Assembly: GCF_013149275.1 (NCBI RefSeq)
Contig: NZ_JABGNA010000015.1
Location: 1 to 64,000 of the forward strand
Direction: 5' to 3'
Origin: Mucilaginibacter sp. SG564
GTDB lineage: Bacteria > Bacteroidota > Bacteroidia > Sphingobacteriales > Sphingobacteriaceae
DNA: 64,000 nt
Shown piece after piece: positions 22,577 through 31,916 of this stretch; the first letter of the stretch is position 1, and each line of letters starts with the position of its first letter. Position numbers and translations under genes: made by a program. The notes beneath the pieces are model-generated. The model was not told the origin of the DNA, made no database searches, and saw nothing but the letters and a program-made list of their open reading frames with translations.

Positions 22577-25396
22577 ATGGATCGTCTCAATTATATCAAT
22601 AGCGGCAACGCAGACTACATTAATACCCTATACGACAGCTACAAACAGGATCCCGAATCGGTGGATTATGGATGGCAGAAATTTTTTGAAGGTTTTGATT
22701 TTGGCAAGGATACACAAGCCCCTGTCGGAACAACCGCGCCAAGTGTAGGTGACAAAACTCCTGATCACTTTTTAAAAGAGATCAATGTACTCAATATGAT
22801 TCACGGGTACCGTTCACGCGGTCACCTGTTTGCCAAAACAAACCCGGTACGTGAGCGCCGTCATTATTTCCCCGGTAAAGAACTGGAGACTTTTGGTCTG
22901 AGCGAAGCCGACATGGATACCGTGTTTAATGCCGGTGTTGAAGTTGGTTTGGGTGCTGCCACCCTGCGCGATATTCGCCAGTTATTGGAAGATACCTATT
23001 GCCGTGCCATTGGTGCCGAGTACAGATATATCCGTAATCCTATCAAACTAAAATGGTTTGAAGACAGGATGGAGAGCAACCGCAATACGCCTTCATTTAC
23101 GGTTGATGAAAAGAAATTGATGCTGAACAAGCTCAATGAGGCGGTAACCTTCGAGAACTTTTTGGGAACCAAGTTTTTGGGCCAGAAACGTTTTTCACTG
23201 GAAGGAGCCGAAGCGCTGATCCCTTCATTGGATTCGGTAATAAACAAAGGTGCCGATCTGGGTATCGAGGAGTTTATCATCGGTATGGCTCACCGCGGCA
23301 GGTTGAACGTGCTGACCAACATCATGGAGAAAACCTATAAAGAGGTATTCTCTGAGTTTGAAGGTAAAAATTTTGATTCTGAAACACCTTTTGGTGGCGA
23401 CGTTAAATATCATCTGGGTTTCTCGACCGACGTGACTACCTCCAACGGTAAAAAAGTTCACCTGAGTCTTTGTCCAAACCCATCGCACCTGGAAGCGGTT
23501 GACCCGGTTGTAGAAGGTATCACCCGTTCAAAGATCGATTTTAAATATAATGGCGACCATAATAAGATCGCCCCGATATTGATCCATGGCGATGCTTCGG
23601 TAGCAGGCCAGGGAATTGTTTACGAAGTATTACAAATGGAAAAACTGGATGGCTACCGCACAGGTGGTACCATTCACCTGGTGATCAATAACCAGATTGG
23701 TTTTACCACCAATTATAAAGACGCCCGTTCAAGTACTTATTGTACTGATGTGGCCAAGACTGTACTTTCACCAGTTTTCCACGTAAATGGAGACGACGTT
23801 GAAGCATTGGCATACGTAGTTAATCTGGCTATGGAATACCGCCAGGTATTTAACGAGGATGTGTTCATTGATATCCTGTGCTACCGTCGTTACGGTCATA
23901 ATGAGTCTGACGAACCAAAGTTCACCCAGCCATTATTATACAAAGCTATTGAGGCTCACCCCAATCCACTGATCATTTATAACCAAAAATTAGTGGCCGA
24001 GGGCAGTGTTGATGCTAATCTGCTTAAATCAATGGAAAAAACTTTCCGGGATGAACTGCAGCAAAAACTGGATGAATCAAAAGCCGAAGAAAGATTTACC
24101 GAGACCATCGCCATGTTTGAAGGCGCTTGGAGCGGATTGCACTTAGCCAGTCATAAAGAACTGGTATCGGCTGTAGATACATCGGTGCCTAAAGAAGAAA
24201 TCATCGAGATCGGTAATAAGATTACGGCTTTGCCTGCCGATATGAGCTTCTTCAAAAAGATCGAAAAACTATTTGAAGATCGCCGCTCAATGGTAAATAA
24301 TACCCAGGTATTTGACTGGGCCATGGCCGAGTTGCTGGCTTATGGTACACTGTTAAAAGACGGTTATCCGGTAAGGTTAAGCGGCGAGGATGTTAAACGT
24401 GGTACGTTCTCTCATCGTCATGCAGTATTAACTTTGGTTGATTCTGAAGATGAGTACACTCCGCTGGCTACTATTGATACCGAAGCTAAACTAAGCATCT
24501 TTAACTCTTTGTTGTCTGAATACGGTGTTTTAGGGTTTGAATACGGCTATGCCCTGGCAAACCCTAATGCCTTAACCATATGGGAAGCCCAGTTTGGCGA
24601 CTTCTTCAACGGCGCGCAGATCATTGTTGACCAGTACATCGCCAGTGCCGAAACTAAATGGCAGCGTGGTAATGGTTTGGTTATGCTGTTGCCGCATGGT
24701 TATGAGGGACAAGGTCCTGAGCACTCCTCAGCGCGTGTAGAACGCTTTATGGAGCTTTGTGCCGATGACAATATCCAGGTAGCTAATTGCACTACACCGG
24801 CCAACTTCTTCCATATCCTGCGCAGGCAGATGCACCGCGATTTCCGCAAGCCGTTGATCATCTTTACACCAAAAAGCTTGCTGCGCAGTCCTAAGTGCGT
24901 GTCGCCGATTGATGAATTTACCAATGGTAAATTCCATGAACTGATTGATGATACTTATGCTGATGTTAAAAAAGTAAAACGCGTATTACTTTGCACCGGT
25001 AAAGTGTACTATGATCTGCAGGAAAAACAATTGACAGACAAACGCAAGGATGTAGCCATCGTACGTGTAGAACAATTATACCCTACGCCGGTTGTTCAGA
25101 TATTAAAAATTAAAGCCAAATACGATAAAGCCACCGAGTTTATCTGGGTACAGGAAGAACCCGAAAATATGGGTGCATGGCCGTATATATGCCGCAAGTT
25201 CCATAACGATAAGGTGATCAACCTTAATGTAATTTCGCGTATCGAGGGCAGTAGTACAGCTACCGGTTTTGCTAAACAACATGCCGCGCAGCAAGCGTAT
25301 ATTGTTTCCAAAGCATTTGAAGCACCTGCCGGTAAAGCAGTAAAAGAAGCGATAAAAAAGACAACAAAAAAAATGGCTGATGCCGGAGCGGATTAA
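22577..25396 (+). CDS. sucA: 2-oxoglutarate dehydrogenase E1 component
   Basis: A 939-residue thiamine-diphosphate enzyme that decarboxylates 2-oxoglutarate and hands the succinyl group to the lipoyl E2, in the TCA cycle. The N-terminal E2-binding segment (residues 1-50, YINTLYDSYKQDPESVDYGWQ) is followed by GMAHRGRLNVLTNI (about 234-247), HLGFSTDV, HGDASVAGQGIVYE (about 344) and the ThDP motif GDDVEALAYVVNLAMEYRQVFNEDVFID (about 407). The transketolase-like C-terminal half holds HRHAVL and GHEGQGPEHSSAR-like LPHGYEGQGPEHSSAR. Length is typical. The E2 gene follows after 113 bases. Confidence 0.95.
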   Translation: MDRLNYINSGNADYINTLYDSYKQDPESVDYGWQKFFEGFDFGKDTQAPVGTTAPSVGDKTPDHFLKEINVLNMIHGYRSRGHLFAKTNPVRERRHYFPGKELETFGLSEADMDTVFNAGVEVGLGAATLRDIRQLLEDTYCRAIGAEYRYIRNPIKLKWFEDRMESNRNTPSFTVDEKKLMLNKLNEAVTFENFLGTKFLGQKRFSLEGAEALIPSLDSVINKGADLGIEEFIIGMAHRGRLNVLTNIMEKTYKEVFSEFEGKNFDSETPFGGDVKYHLGFSTDVTTSNGKKVHLSLCPNPSHLEAVDPVVEGITRSKIDFKYNGDHNKIAPILIHGDASVAGQGIVYEVLQMEKLDGYRTGGTIHLVINNQIGFTTNYKDARSSTYCTDVAKTVLSPVFHVNGDDVEALAYVVNLAMEYRQVFNEDVFIDILCYRRYGHNESDEPKFTQPLLYKAIEAHPNPLIIYNQKLVAEGSVDANLLKSMEKTFRDELQQKLDESKAEERFTETIAMFEGAWSGLHLASHKELVSAVDTSVPKEEIIEIGNKITALPADMSFFKKIEKLFEDRRSMVNNTQVFDWAMAELLAYGTLLKDGYPVRLSGEDVKRGTFSHRHAVLTLVDSEDEYTPLATIDTEAKLSIFNSLLSEYGVLGFEYGYALANPNALTIWEAQFGDFFNGAQIIVDQYIASAETKWQRGNGLVMLLPHGYEGQGPEHSSARVERFMELCADDNIQVANCTTPANFFHILRRQMHRDFRKPLIIFTPKSLLRSPKCVSPIDEFTNGKFHELIDDTYADVKKVKRVLLCTGKVYYDLQEKQLTDKRKDVAIVRVEQLYPTPVVQILKIKAKYDKATEFIWVQEEPENMGAWPYICRKFHNDKVINLNVISRIEGSSTATGFAKQHAAQQAYIVSKAFEAPAGKAVKEAIKKTTKKMADAGAD

Positions 25397-25509
25397 GTTC
25401 CGTTTCCTGTGGCGAGTTTCGGGGTGCGGGTGTTAAGTTACCAACTATTTAAACAAACCTCGCAACAGGCAACCCGCAACTAAAAATATTAAATCTACAA
25501 AACTAAAAT

Positions 25510-27093
25510 ATGAGTTTAGCGATCAAAGTTCCGCCGGTAGGCGAATCAATAACAGAAGTAACCCTATCAAGCTGGAAGAAAAAAGATGGCGATCACGTGG
25601 AAATGGATGAGGTTATTGCCGAATTAGAATCAGACAAAGCCACTTTTGAATTGACTGCCGAAAAAGCAGGAACCCTAAAAACATTGGCCAATGAAGGTGA
25701 TACCTTGGCTATTGGCGCTATTGTAGCCAATATTGAAGAAGGTGCCGGCGGCGCCGCTCCTGCAAAGGAAAGCGCTCCTGCAGCTCAACCACAGCCCGAA
25801 GTTGTGGCTAATGCACCCGCTCCGGCTCCGGTGGCCGCTGCTCCTGCGCCTGCCACAGGTGGATCTTTAGAAATTAAAGTGCCTACTGTAGGCGAATCGA
25901 TAACAGAAGTTACTTTGTCACGCTGGATCAAAAAGGATGGCGATACTGTGGAAATGGATGAAGCACTGGCCGAACTTGAATCAGATAAAGCGACATTTGA
26001 ATTAACCGCCGAAAAAGCCGGTGTGTTAAAAACTATAGCTAAAGAAGGCGATGTACTGCCTATCGGCGCGGTTGTTTGTACCATTGAGGGTTCGGGTGCT
26101 GCTGCTCAAACTACTCCGGTAACACCTGCTGTTGTAAGCGCTACTGATGAGTCGCCACGTGGTGGCGCACCAACTACGGCTGATGGCGCGGTAACCTATG
26201 CATCTGGTACCCCTTCACCTGCCGCTGCAAAAATACTGGCCGAAAAAGGTGTTGATCCTAAAGGTGTAAATGGCACAGGTGTTGATGGCCGTATCACAAA
26301 AGGTGATGCCCTAAACGCGCAAGCTGCACCGGCAAAACCTGCTGCCCAACTTGCTGCTTCGGCTCCTGCTGCTGCACCAGTAGTTGCCGGCGAAAGAAGC
26401 GAGAAACGCGAAAAAATGACCTCACTGCGTAAAACAGTGGCCAAACGTTTGGTGGCTGTTAAAAATGAGACGGCCATGCTTACTACCTTTAACGAGGTGG
26501 ATATGCAGCCTATCATGGAACTGCGTGGTAAATACAAAGATAAATTTAAAGAGAAACATGGCGTTGGTTTAGGTTTCATGTCGTTCTTTACCAAAGCGGT
26601 TACCGAAGCTTTGAAAGATTGGCCTGCTGTTGGCGCCCGTATTGAAGGCGAAGAAGTAGTATATAGCAATTTTGCTGACATCTCTATCGCTGTATCGGCT
26701 CCAAAAGGCCTGGTAGTTCCGGTGATCCGTAATGCAGATAGCATGAGCCTGGCCGAAATTGAAAAGGAAATTGTGGTATTGGCCGGCAAAGCCCGTGAAA
26801 ATAAACTAACTATTCCGGAAATGACAGGCGGTACATTCACCATCACCAACGGTGGTGTGTTTGGATCAATGATGTCAACCCCGATATTAAACTCGCCGCA
26901 ATCGGCTATATTGGGTATGCACAACATCATTGAGCGCCCGGTTGCCATCAACGGACAAGTAGTTATCCGCCCAATGATGTACCTGGCATTATCTTATGAC
27001 CACCGTATTATTGACGGTCGTGAGTCGGTAAGCTTCCTGGTACGTGTAAAACAATTACTGGAAGACCCAGCAAGATTATTATTAGGGGTTTAA
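25510..27093 (+). CDS. sucB: Dihydrolipoyllysine succinyltransferase (2-oxoglutarate dehydrogenase E2) with two lipoyl domains
   Basis: A 527-residue E2. Two lipoyl domains, residues 1-77 and 119-193, each carry ESDKATFELTAEKAG with lipoylated lysines at about 43 and 160; Ala/Pro-rich linkers separate them. A peripheral-subunit-binding domain follows (about 236-268, SPAAAKILAEKGVDPKGVNG) and then the catalytic domain (300-527) ending in SYDHRIIDG with the active-site His at about 498. E. coli SucB has one lipoyl domain; the two here are close in both protein and DNA sequence, pointing to duplication within the gene. Forms the E2 core for the E1 encoded just upstream; E3 is not in the window. 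Confidence 0.93.
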   Translation: MSLAIKVPPVGESITEVTLSSWKKKDGDHVEMDEVIAELESDKATFELTAEKAGTLKTLANEGDTLAIGAIVANIEEGAGGAAPAKESAPAAQPQPEVVANAPAPAPVAAAPAPATGGSLEIKVPTVGESITEVTLSRWIKKDGDTVEMDEALAELESDKATFELTAEKAGVLKTIAKEGDVLPIGAVVCTIEGSGAAAQTTPVTPAVVSATDESPRGGAPTTADGAVTYASGTPSPAAAKILAEKGVDPKGVNGTGVDGRITKGDALNAQAAPAKPAAQLAASAPAAAPVVAGERSEKREKMTSLRKTVAKRLVAVKNETAMLTTFNEVDMQPIMELRGKYKDKFKEKHGVGLGFMSFFTKAVTEALKDWPAVGARIEGEEVVYSNFADISIAVSAPKGLVVPVIRNADSMSLAEIEKEIVVLAGKARENKLTIPEMTGGTFTITNGGVFGSMMSTPILNSPQSAILGMHNIIERPVAINGQVVIRPMMYLALSYDHRIIDGRESVSFLVRVKQLLEDPARLLLGV

Positions 27094-27115
27094 TTATTCC
27101 CATAATCATATTTAA

Positions 27116-27145
27116 AAAGGCCCGGTATATGCCGGGCTTTTTTTG
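27116..27145 (+). terminator. Rho-independent terminator after the E2 gene
   Basis: GCCCGG and CCGGGC (27120-27137) flank a TATATG loop and are followed by seven T residues. Confidence 0.8.
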
Positions 27146-27148
27146 TTT

Positions 27149-27245
27149 GTCTGAATCAGAATTTACAGAATTTAAGAATTGACAAGATAACAGTGCAGTC
27201 CTATCATTCGGCTAATTCTTAAATTCTATAAATTCTGATTCAGAC
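27149..27245. repeat. Inverted repeat with 32-base arms (family F)
   Basis: The arms 27149-27180 and 27214-27245 are complementary over 32 bases with a single mismatch, around a 33-base spacer. The arm begins GTCTGAATCAGAATTTACAG. It has no ORF. This is the size of a MITE or a Bacteroidota intergenic palindrome; only one copy is in the window. Confidence 0.75.
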
Positions 27246-27307
27246 CACTAAGGGTTACCTAAATCCCTTTTTTGGTATCAATAGTAACCAAAAAAATTAA
27301 CAACAAC

Positions 27308-28177
27308 ATGAAAACAAAAATTTTATTGCTGCCATTGGCGGCCGTCTTGCTGCTGGGCGCTTGTAAGGGTTCAGGTTCAGGGTATAATGCTGATCAAAAG
27401 GCTGATAACGCGGATACTGTCAGATCATCGGTTGTTGATACTTCCGAAGCATCGAAGCTGGTGAAAACTGCGGATATGCGATTTAAGGTGAAGGATGTGC
27501 AGCAAACTGTCGAAAATATTGCTGCGCTTACTACAAAATATAATGGTATAGTCATGCACCATCAAATGCAGGCTACTACAGAGCGGAGTCAGGATGTGCG
27601 TATAAGTAACGATTCAGTTATGCACATAACCTCATTTACCCGCGTTGCCGATATGACTGTAAATATTCCTCCCAATCACCTGGAGGATTTTATACTTCAG
27701 GTGGCTCGTATAGGGTTATATGTTAACTCCAGCAAAATGGATATTGACGATAAATCACTTGAATATCTGTCGTCCAAATAAAAACAGAATAATAAAGCCG
27801 CGTTTGTTGCCCGGAAGAACAGAAACAGTGAGGATGCTGCCGCCGCACTAACGATTAAAGATGATTTAGTTGATAGTAAAATAAACAATCTTAAAATAGA
27901 TAAGGCTGTGAAATTAAGTACCCTAAGCTTGAGTTTCTATCAAAACAATGGCATCGTTAAAGAGGTTGTTGCCAATGATGATCCATCGGCTTATCAATTA
28001 CCTGTTTATAAGAGGTTTTTAGGCGCTTTAACCTATGGTTGGTCGCTTTTTGCCGAATTGGTTATTGGGTTGGCTAATGCATGGGTATTTCTCGTGTTAG
28101 GAGGTGTGAGTACCTGGTTGTTGATCCGTTATTATAGAAGAAAACATCCTGCGATACCCGGCGCAATAAAATCCTAA
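27308..28177 (+). pseudogene. DUF4349 family lipoprotein gene interrupted by one in-frame stop codon
   Basis: The first 157 codons encode a lipoprotein (lipobox LLLGAC) with the KTADMRFKVKDVQQTVENIA and NIPPNHLEDFILQVA segments of DUF4349. A TAA at 27779-27781 then interrupts, but the same reading frame continues without another stop to 28177, giving 131 more residues: a charged helix (VARKNRNSEDAAAAL), a beta segment (KLSTLSLSFYQN) and a C-terminal membrane helix (LANAWVFLVLGGVSTWLLI), exactly the missing DUF4349 second half. One base change (for example TTA to TAA) would explain it. A sequencing error or stop readthrough cannot be excluded. Start at 27308 fits the lipobox. Confidence 0.8.
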
Positions 28178-28236
28178 AAATTTGGTGGTAAATTCCGTAA
28201 ACATTTCTATTTTTGCCCAACATTAAACAAAGTACC

Positions 28237-28431
28237 ATGGATTCTACACAAAACGCTAATTCAGAACAACATTATAAAGTATTGGTTTTAGCTATCGTTA
28301 TCGGCATGACAGGTGTTTTCATTCGTTTTGCTGGTGATGAAAATTCAACCTATTTTTCATGGATAGCCAACTTGTTACTTATTGTAGGTGTGGCAATCGG
28401 CTTAAGAACCGTTTTCAGGATCATCAAGTAA
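28237..28431 (+). CDS. Small membrane protein, function unknown
   Basis: A 64-residue protein with a hydrophilic N-terminus and two predicted membrane helices (about 16-32 with VLVLAIVIGMTGVFIRF, and 42-60 with WIANLLLIVGVAIGL). The start at 28237 is preferred because codons before it look non-coding. It is followed directly by a terminator, which supports it being a real short transcription unit. No family recognised. Confidence 0.55.
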   Translation: MDSTQNANSEQHYKVLVLAIVIGMTGVFIRFAGDENSTYFSWIANLLLIVGVAIGLRTVFRIIK

Positions 28432-28454
28432 TTAGCGGATCATAAGATATGTAA

Positions 28455-28487
28455 AAAGCGTCGCGGATTCCGTGACGCTTTTTTTTA
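28455..28487 (+). terminator. Rho-independent terminator after the small membrane protein gene
   Basis: AGCGTCGCGG pairs with CCGTGACGCT (one G-T pair) around a 3-base loop, followed by eight T residues. Confidence 0.8.
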
Positions 28488-28571
28488 TGCCGCTCAGCCC
28501 CCTGAAGAAGGGAGAGTTTTTAGTTAACGCGTTTCACGGGGCCACCTACCGTTGTAGAATAAAATAAATCA

Positions 28572-28680
28572 GGTCATCCCGAATTTATTTCGGGATCCCA
28601 CAAGCAAAGCCGTCGATATTAAGGATTACACCGTGCTGCAGGCCGTCTTGAGAGATCCTGAAACAGGTTCAGGATGACAT
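28572..28680. repeat. Palindromic intergenic repeat, family B, copy 2
   Basis: Shares the AGGTCATCCCGAATTTATTT / CGGGATCCCACA left end and the CCTGAAACAGGTTCAGGATGACAT right end with copy 1 at 14661-14757; the middle differs. It lies between convergent genes. Confidence 0.75.
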
Positions 28681-28698
28681 ACTTATACGCCAGGGGGC

Positions 28699-29736
28699 TT
28701 ACTTAGGCCTGTACTTGGATTGATTCAGTATTTTCTGCGCGTCCTTTTCGGCCATTAATTGTGGCAGGGTAATTTCCGGGTGTTTGTCCATGTATTCCCT
28801 AACGATCTGCCAGCCGGTCCACACGGCCAGTTTTGGAGCCGACTCATTTTTTTCACCAAGGCCGGGAGTGAAGGGGGCCTCTGTAAAGTATTTCTGAATT
28901 TTAGGATAATCCGTTTCGTAAAGCAGGTTTTCTTCTAAAAAATATGCCCATATTTTCCCCTTAAAATCCTCGCACCATTTGAGTTGCTGGGTGGAATATC
29001 CAATTTTGGTGGTGTCGCCAACATCAGGTAATATCTGATCCATAAAGTACATGATCTTGCCATTGTATACCATTTTCTCCAGCATCGATTTGTTGTTGTC
29101 ATCTTCCGGGAACATATCTTCGCGGGCAATACCTTCAACCACGCGCGGTGTAATATTTTCGGGCGTAAAATGCCTCGATAAATAATGCGGGAAGGCATTG
29201 GTAAGCGCAGGGTAAAACCGCGAATCGGCACCCAGGAACAGATCGAGCCCAACGGCAAAATAGCCATCGCCAATAGAGGTTTGCGCCTGGAAACCCGAAA
29301 AATAAGCATAAACCTTGGGCAGCCTTTTTTGCGGATAGTAGTATTTGATGTATTTAAAAGCCTGTGTAAGGCTGGCATTCTGCGCATCCATATTGGGGTA
29401 GGCGGCATCTACGTCGTGTTTCAGGTCGATGTATGCTTTGCCTTTAAAAACTTCGTGGAGGGTTTTAAAATAGGCCGTATCTGTGGTAACACCTGCCTGT
29501 AATATACGACTGATAAAGTCCTGGTAAAAGGTGCCATATTTTTGTTGCAGGAATATAGCCTGGGTGCTCATGGGTTTGGTACGCATGGCATCAAAATCCT
29601 GGTCAAAACGTTCTACTTTAACTTCTACCGGAATATTGCTTACATCAACCTTTTTGTTGCGCCCGCATGACGCGAATATCAGGGCGATGGAAAAAATTAA
29701 GTAAATTTGCTTTGCTTTGAGCCGGGGGTTTATCAT
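28699..29736 (-). CDS. gldB: Gliding motility lipoprotein GldB
   Basis: A 345-residue lipoprotein; ALIFASC puts the lipidated cysteine at position 24. The RFDQDFDAM motif after the leader, the HDVDAAYPNM region, FLGADSRFYPALTNAFPHYLSRHF (about 175-198) and EDMFPEDDNNKSMLEKMVYNGK (about 214-235) match GldB, a component required for Bacteroidota gliding and linked to the type IX secretion apparatus. The start at 29736 fits the signal peptide; the upstream extension is not plausible. It is divergent from nadE, a pairing I associate with this phylum. Confidence 0.85.
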   Translation of the reverse strand: MINPRLKAKQIYLIFSIALIFASCGRNKKVDVSNIPVEVKVERFDQDFDAMRTKPMSTQAIFLQQKYGTFYQDFISRILQAGVTTDTAYFKTLHEVFKGKAYIDLKHDVDAAYPNMDAQNASLTQAFKYIKYYYPQKRLPKVYAYFSGFQAQTSIGDGYFAVGLDLFLGADSRFYPALTNAFPHYLSRHFTPENITPRVVEGIAREDMFPEDDNNKSMLEKMVYNGKIMYFMDQILPDVGDTTKIGYSTQQLKWCEDFKGKIWAYFLEENLLYETDYPKIQKYFTEAPFTPGLGEKNESAPKLAVWTGWQIVREYMDKHPEITLPQLMAEKDAQKILNQSKYRPK

Positions 29737-29750
29737 CTTTATCCTTTGAG

Positions 29751-29758
29751 CAAAAATA
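29751..29758 (-). promoter_or_regulatory. Predicted -7 box TATTTTTG of gldB
   Basis: Match to TAnnTTTG on the minus strand 14 bases upstream of the gldB start codon, in the 137-base space shared with the divergent nadE gene. Confidence 0.35.
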
Positions 29759-29873
29759 ATTTTTATTTGCATTAATACGTTACTATACAGTCTATGAATC
29801 CATCGGGAGTTGCTAATAAAAAAATAAATACAACTCACGATAGCTTCATCACCAAAAAAAATAAATATAATTG

Positions 29874-31523
29874 ATGAAAATCGCATTAGCCCAGCTTAAC
29901 TATCATATAGGTAATTTCGAATCGAACACAGCCAAAATTATCAACCATATACAAAAGGCCAAACAAAACGGTGCCGATCTGGTGGTGTTTGCCGAATTGT
30001 GCGTTTCGGGCTATCCCTCACGTGATTTTTTGGAGTTTGATGAATTTATTGACCTGTGCGAAGATTCTGCCAGAAAGATAGCCGCGGTTTGTACCGACAT
30101 AGCCTGCATCATAGGTTTACCAACCTATAATCATAAAGACGAAGGGAAAGATCTGAATAACTCTGCCTACTTCATCGAGAACGGCCAGGTAAAGGCTGTA
30201 GTGAATAAAGCACTGCTGCCTAACTATGATGTATTTGACGAGTATCGTTATTTTGAACCTTCCACGGAGTTTAACTGCATTGAATTTAAAGGCAAAAAAA
30301 TAGCGCTGACCATTTGCGAGGATCTGTGGAATACCATCGAAAATCCGCTATATATCACCCGGCCAATGGATAGCCTCATCCATCAGCAGCCCGATGTAAT
30401 GATCAATATTGCGGCATCGCCATTTTCTTATAATCATGACGAAGAGCGCATTGCTATTTTGAGTGATAATGCCAGTCGTTATCGGTTACCCCTGTTGTAT
30501 GTAAACCAGATTGGCGCGCAAACGGAACTCATATTTGACGGCGGATCGCTGATTTTTGATAATACCGGTAAGCTGATAGACGAAATGCCGTATTTTGAAG
30601 AGAACCTGGCTTACTATACCTTAAATAACGACGGCTCACTAAGCTTTGATCACCCTTCAACGCTGAAAGCCGAACGCCCTGCTGATATTGATCAAATACA
30701 CCAGGCCATTATATTAGGTATCCGCGATTATTTTCATAAATCGGGCTTTAAGCAGGCTATTCTTGGTTTGTCTGGTGGTATCGATTCGGCAGTAGTGTGC
30801 GCGTTGGCTGCTGAAGCTTTGGGTGCGGAAAATGTGATGGCGGTATTGCTGCCTTCGCGTTTTTCTACCGATCACTCCTTAAAAGATGCCGAAGACCTGG
30901 TGAACAACCTGGGTTGTAAAAGCGAATTGGTGCCGATCAAAAACATCACCGAAGCCATTGAAACTGCGTTACATCCGCAGTTCAATAACCTGCCATTCAA
31001 TATAGCCGAAGAGAATATTCAATCGCGCAGCCGTGCCATATTGCTGATGGCTATGTGCAATAAGTTTGGCTATATCTTATTAAACACCAGTAATAAAAGC
31101 GAAGCCGCTGTAGGTTACGGCACTTTATATGGTGATATGTGCGGTGGGATATCGGTAATTGGTGATGTTTACAAAACACAGGTTTTTGAGCTTGCCCGTT
31201 ACATCAATCGTAACCAGGAAATTATCCCCATCAATTCTATCATCAAACCACCATCGGCAGAACTCAGACCCGATCAAAAAGATACCGACTCGTTACCTGA
31301 ATATGATATTCTGGACAAGATCCTGGCCGAGTACATCGAGAATCGCCGTTCATCAAGCGATATCATCAAAATGGGTTATGACGAAGCTACTGTTCGCCGG
31401 GTGATCAGGCTAACTAACCTGGCCGAGCACAAACGTTATCAAACACCACCTATACTCCGAGTATCGCCAAAAGCATTTGGTATGGGCCGCAGGATGCCTA
31501 TTGTAGGTAAGTATCTGTCATAA
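29874..31523 (+). CDS. nadE: NAD+ synthase (glutamine-hydrolysing)
   Basis: A 549-residue two-domain enzyme making NAD+ from nicotinate adenine dinucleotide, ATP and glutamine. The N-terminal nitrilase domain has the Glu/Lys/Cys triad in VVFAELCVSGYPSRD (about 43), VVNKALLPNYDVFDEYRYF (about 110) and ALTICEDLWN (about 145). The C-terminal synthetase has the P-loop LGLSGGIDSAVV (about 300), NTSNKSEAAVGYGTLYGDM and the PSAELRPDQKDTDSLPEY loop. Intact and of usual length. Divergent from gldB. Confidence 0.95.
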   Translation: MKIALAQLNYHIGNFESNTAKIINHIQKAKQNGADLVVFAELCVSGYPSRDFLEFDEFIDLCEDSARKIAAVCTDIACIIGLPTYNHKDEGKDLNNSAYFIENGQVKAVVNKALLPNYDVFDEYRYFEPSTEFNCIEFKGKKIALTICEDLWNTIENPLYITRPMDSLIHQQPDVMINIAASPFSYNHDEERIAILSDNASRYRLPLLYVNQIGAQTELIFDGGSLIFDNTGKLIDEMPYFEENLAYYTLNNDGSLSFDHPSTLKAERPADIDQIHQAIILGIRDYFHKSGFKQAILGLSGGIDSAVVCALAAEALGAENVMAVLLPSRFSTDHSLKDAEDLVNNLGCKSELVPIKNITEAIETALHPQFNNLPFNIAEENIQSRSRAILLMAMCNKFGYILLNTSNKSEAAVGYGTLYGDMCGGISVIGDVYKTQVFELARYINRNQEIIPINSIIKPPSAELRPDQKDTDSLPEYDILDKILAEYIENRRSSSDIIKMGYDEATVRRVIRLTNLAEHKRYQTPPILRVSPKAFGMGRRMPIVGKYLS

Positions 31524-31552
31524 TCATCCTTAGAAAAGCATGCCATTTTGTT

Positions 31553-31668
31553 ACAAAAGTGGGTTTACACTTTTTTGAGTAAATAAAATTTAAACAATTG
31601 ATAATCAATTGTTTAAATTGATGTTAACCCTGAAAAGTGTAAACCATGTAAACCCACTTTTTTGTCAA
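31553..31668. repeat. Palindromic element, family D, copy 2
   Basis: Terminal inverted repeats AAAAGTGGGTTTACA (31555-31569) and TGTAAACCCACTTTT flank a central inverted repeat AAACAATTGAT/ATCAATTGTTT. The right end AAGTGTAAACCATGTAAAC continues CCACTTTT exactly as in copy 1 at 15665-15795. In this 393-base gap the sequence 31670-31916 holds no ORF and no signal I can name. Confidence 0.75.
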
Positions 31669-31916
31669 TTTGGCCATCCATAAGCCAAAACCATAAATCA
31701 ATTTGCGGTTAACATATCATCAGTGATCCTAACAAGTGGGTTCGGCGAAAGCAGATGTAGCAGACAGTACTCGCCCTGCCGATCATCAAAGTATATTATT
31801 AAGTTTCCATAGCTTTTGTTATATACAGATATTTAATACTCTTTAGTAGTTGAGCTTTAATAACTAAGGGAATATTTATAGATTTAGGGCTGTAAAAACG
31901 CCTATATCTCAGATCG

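Noticed and set aside
26196..26951. A 251-codon minus-strand ORF opposite the E2 gene.
   Set aside because: Shadow ORF produced by the GC-biased third positions of the Ala/Pro-rich coding strand.
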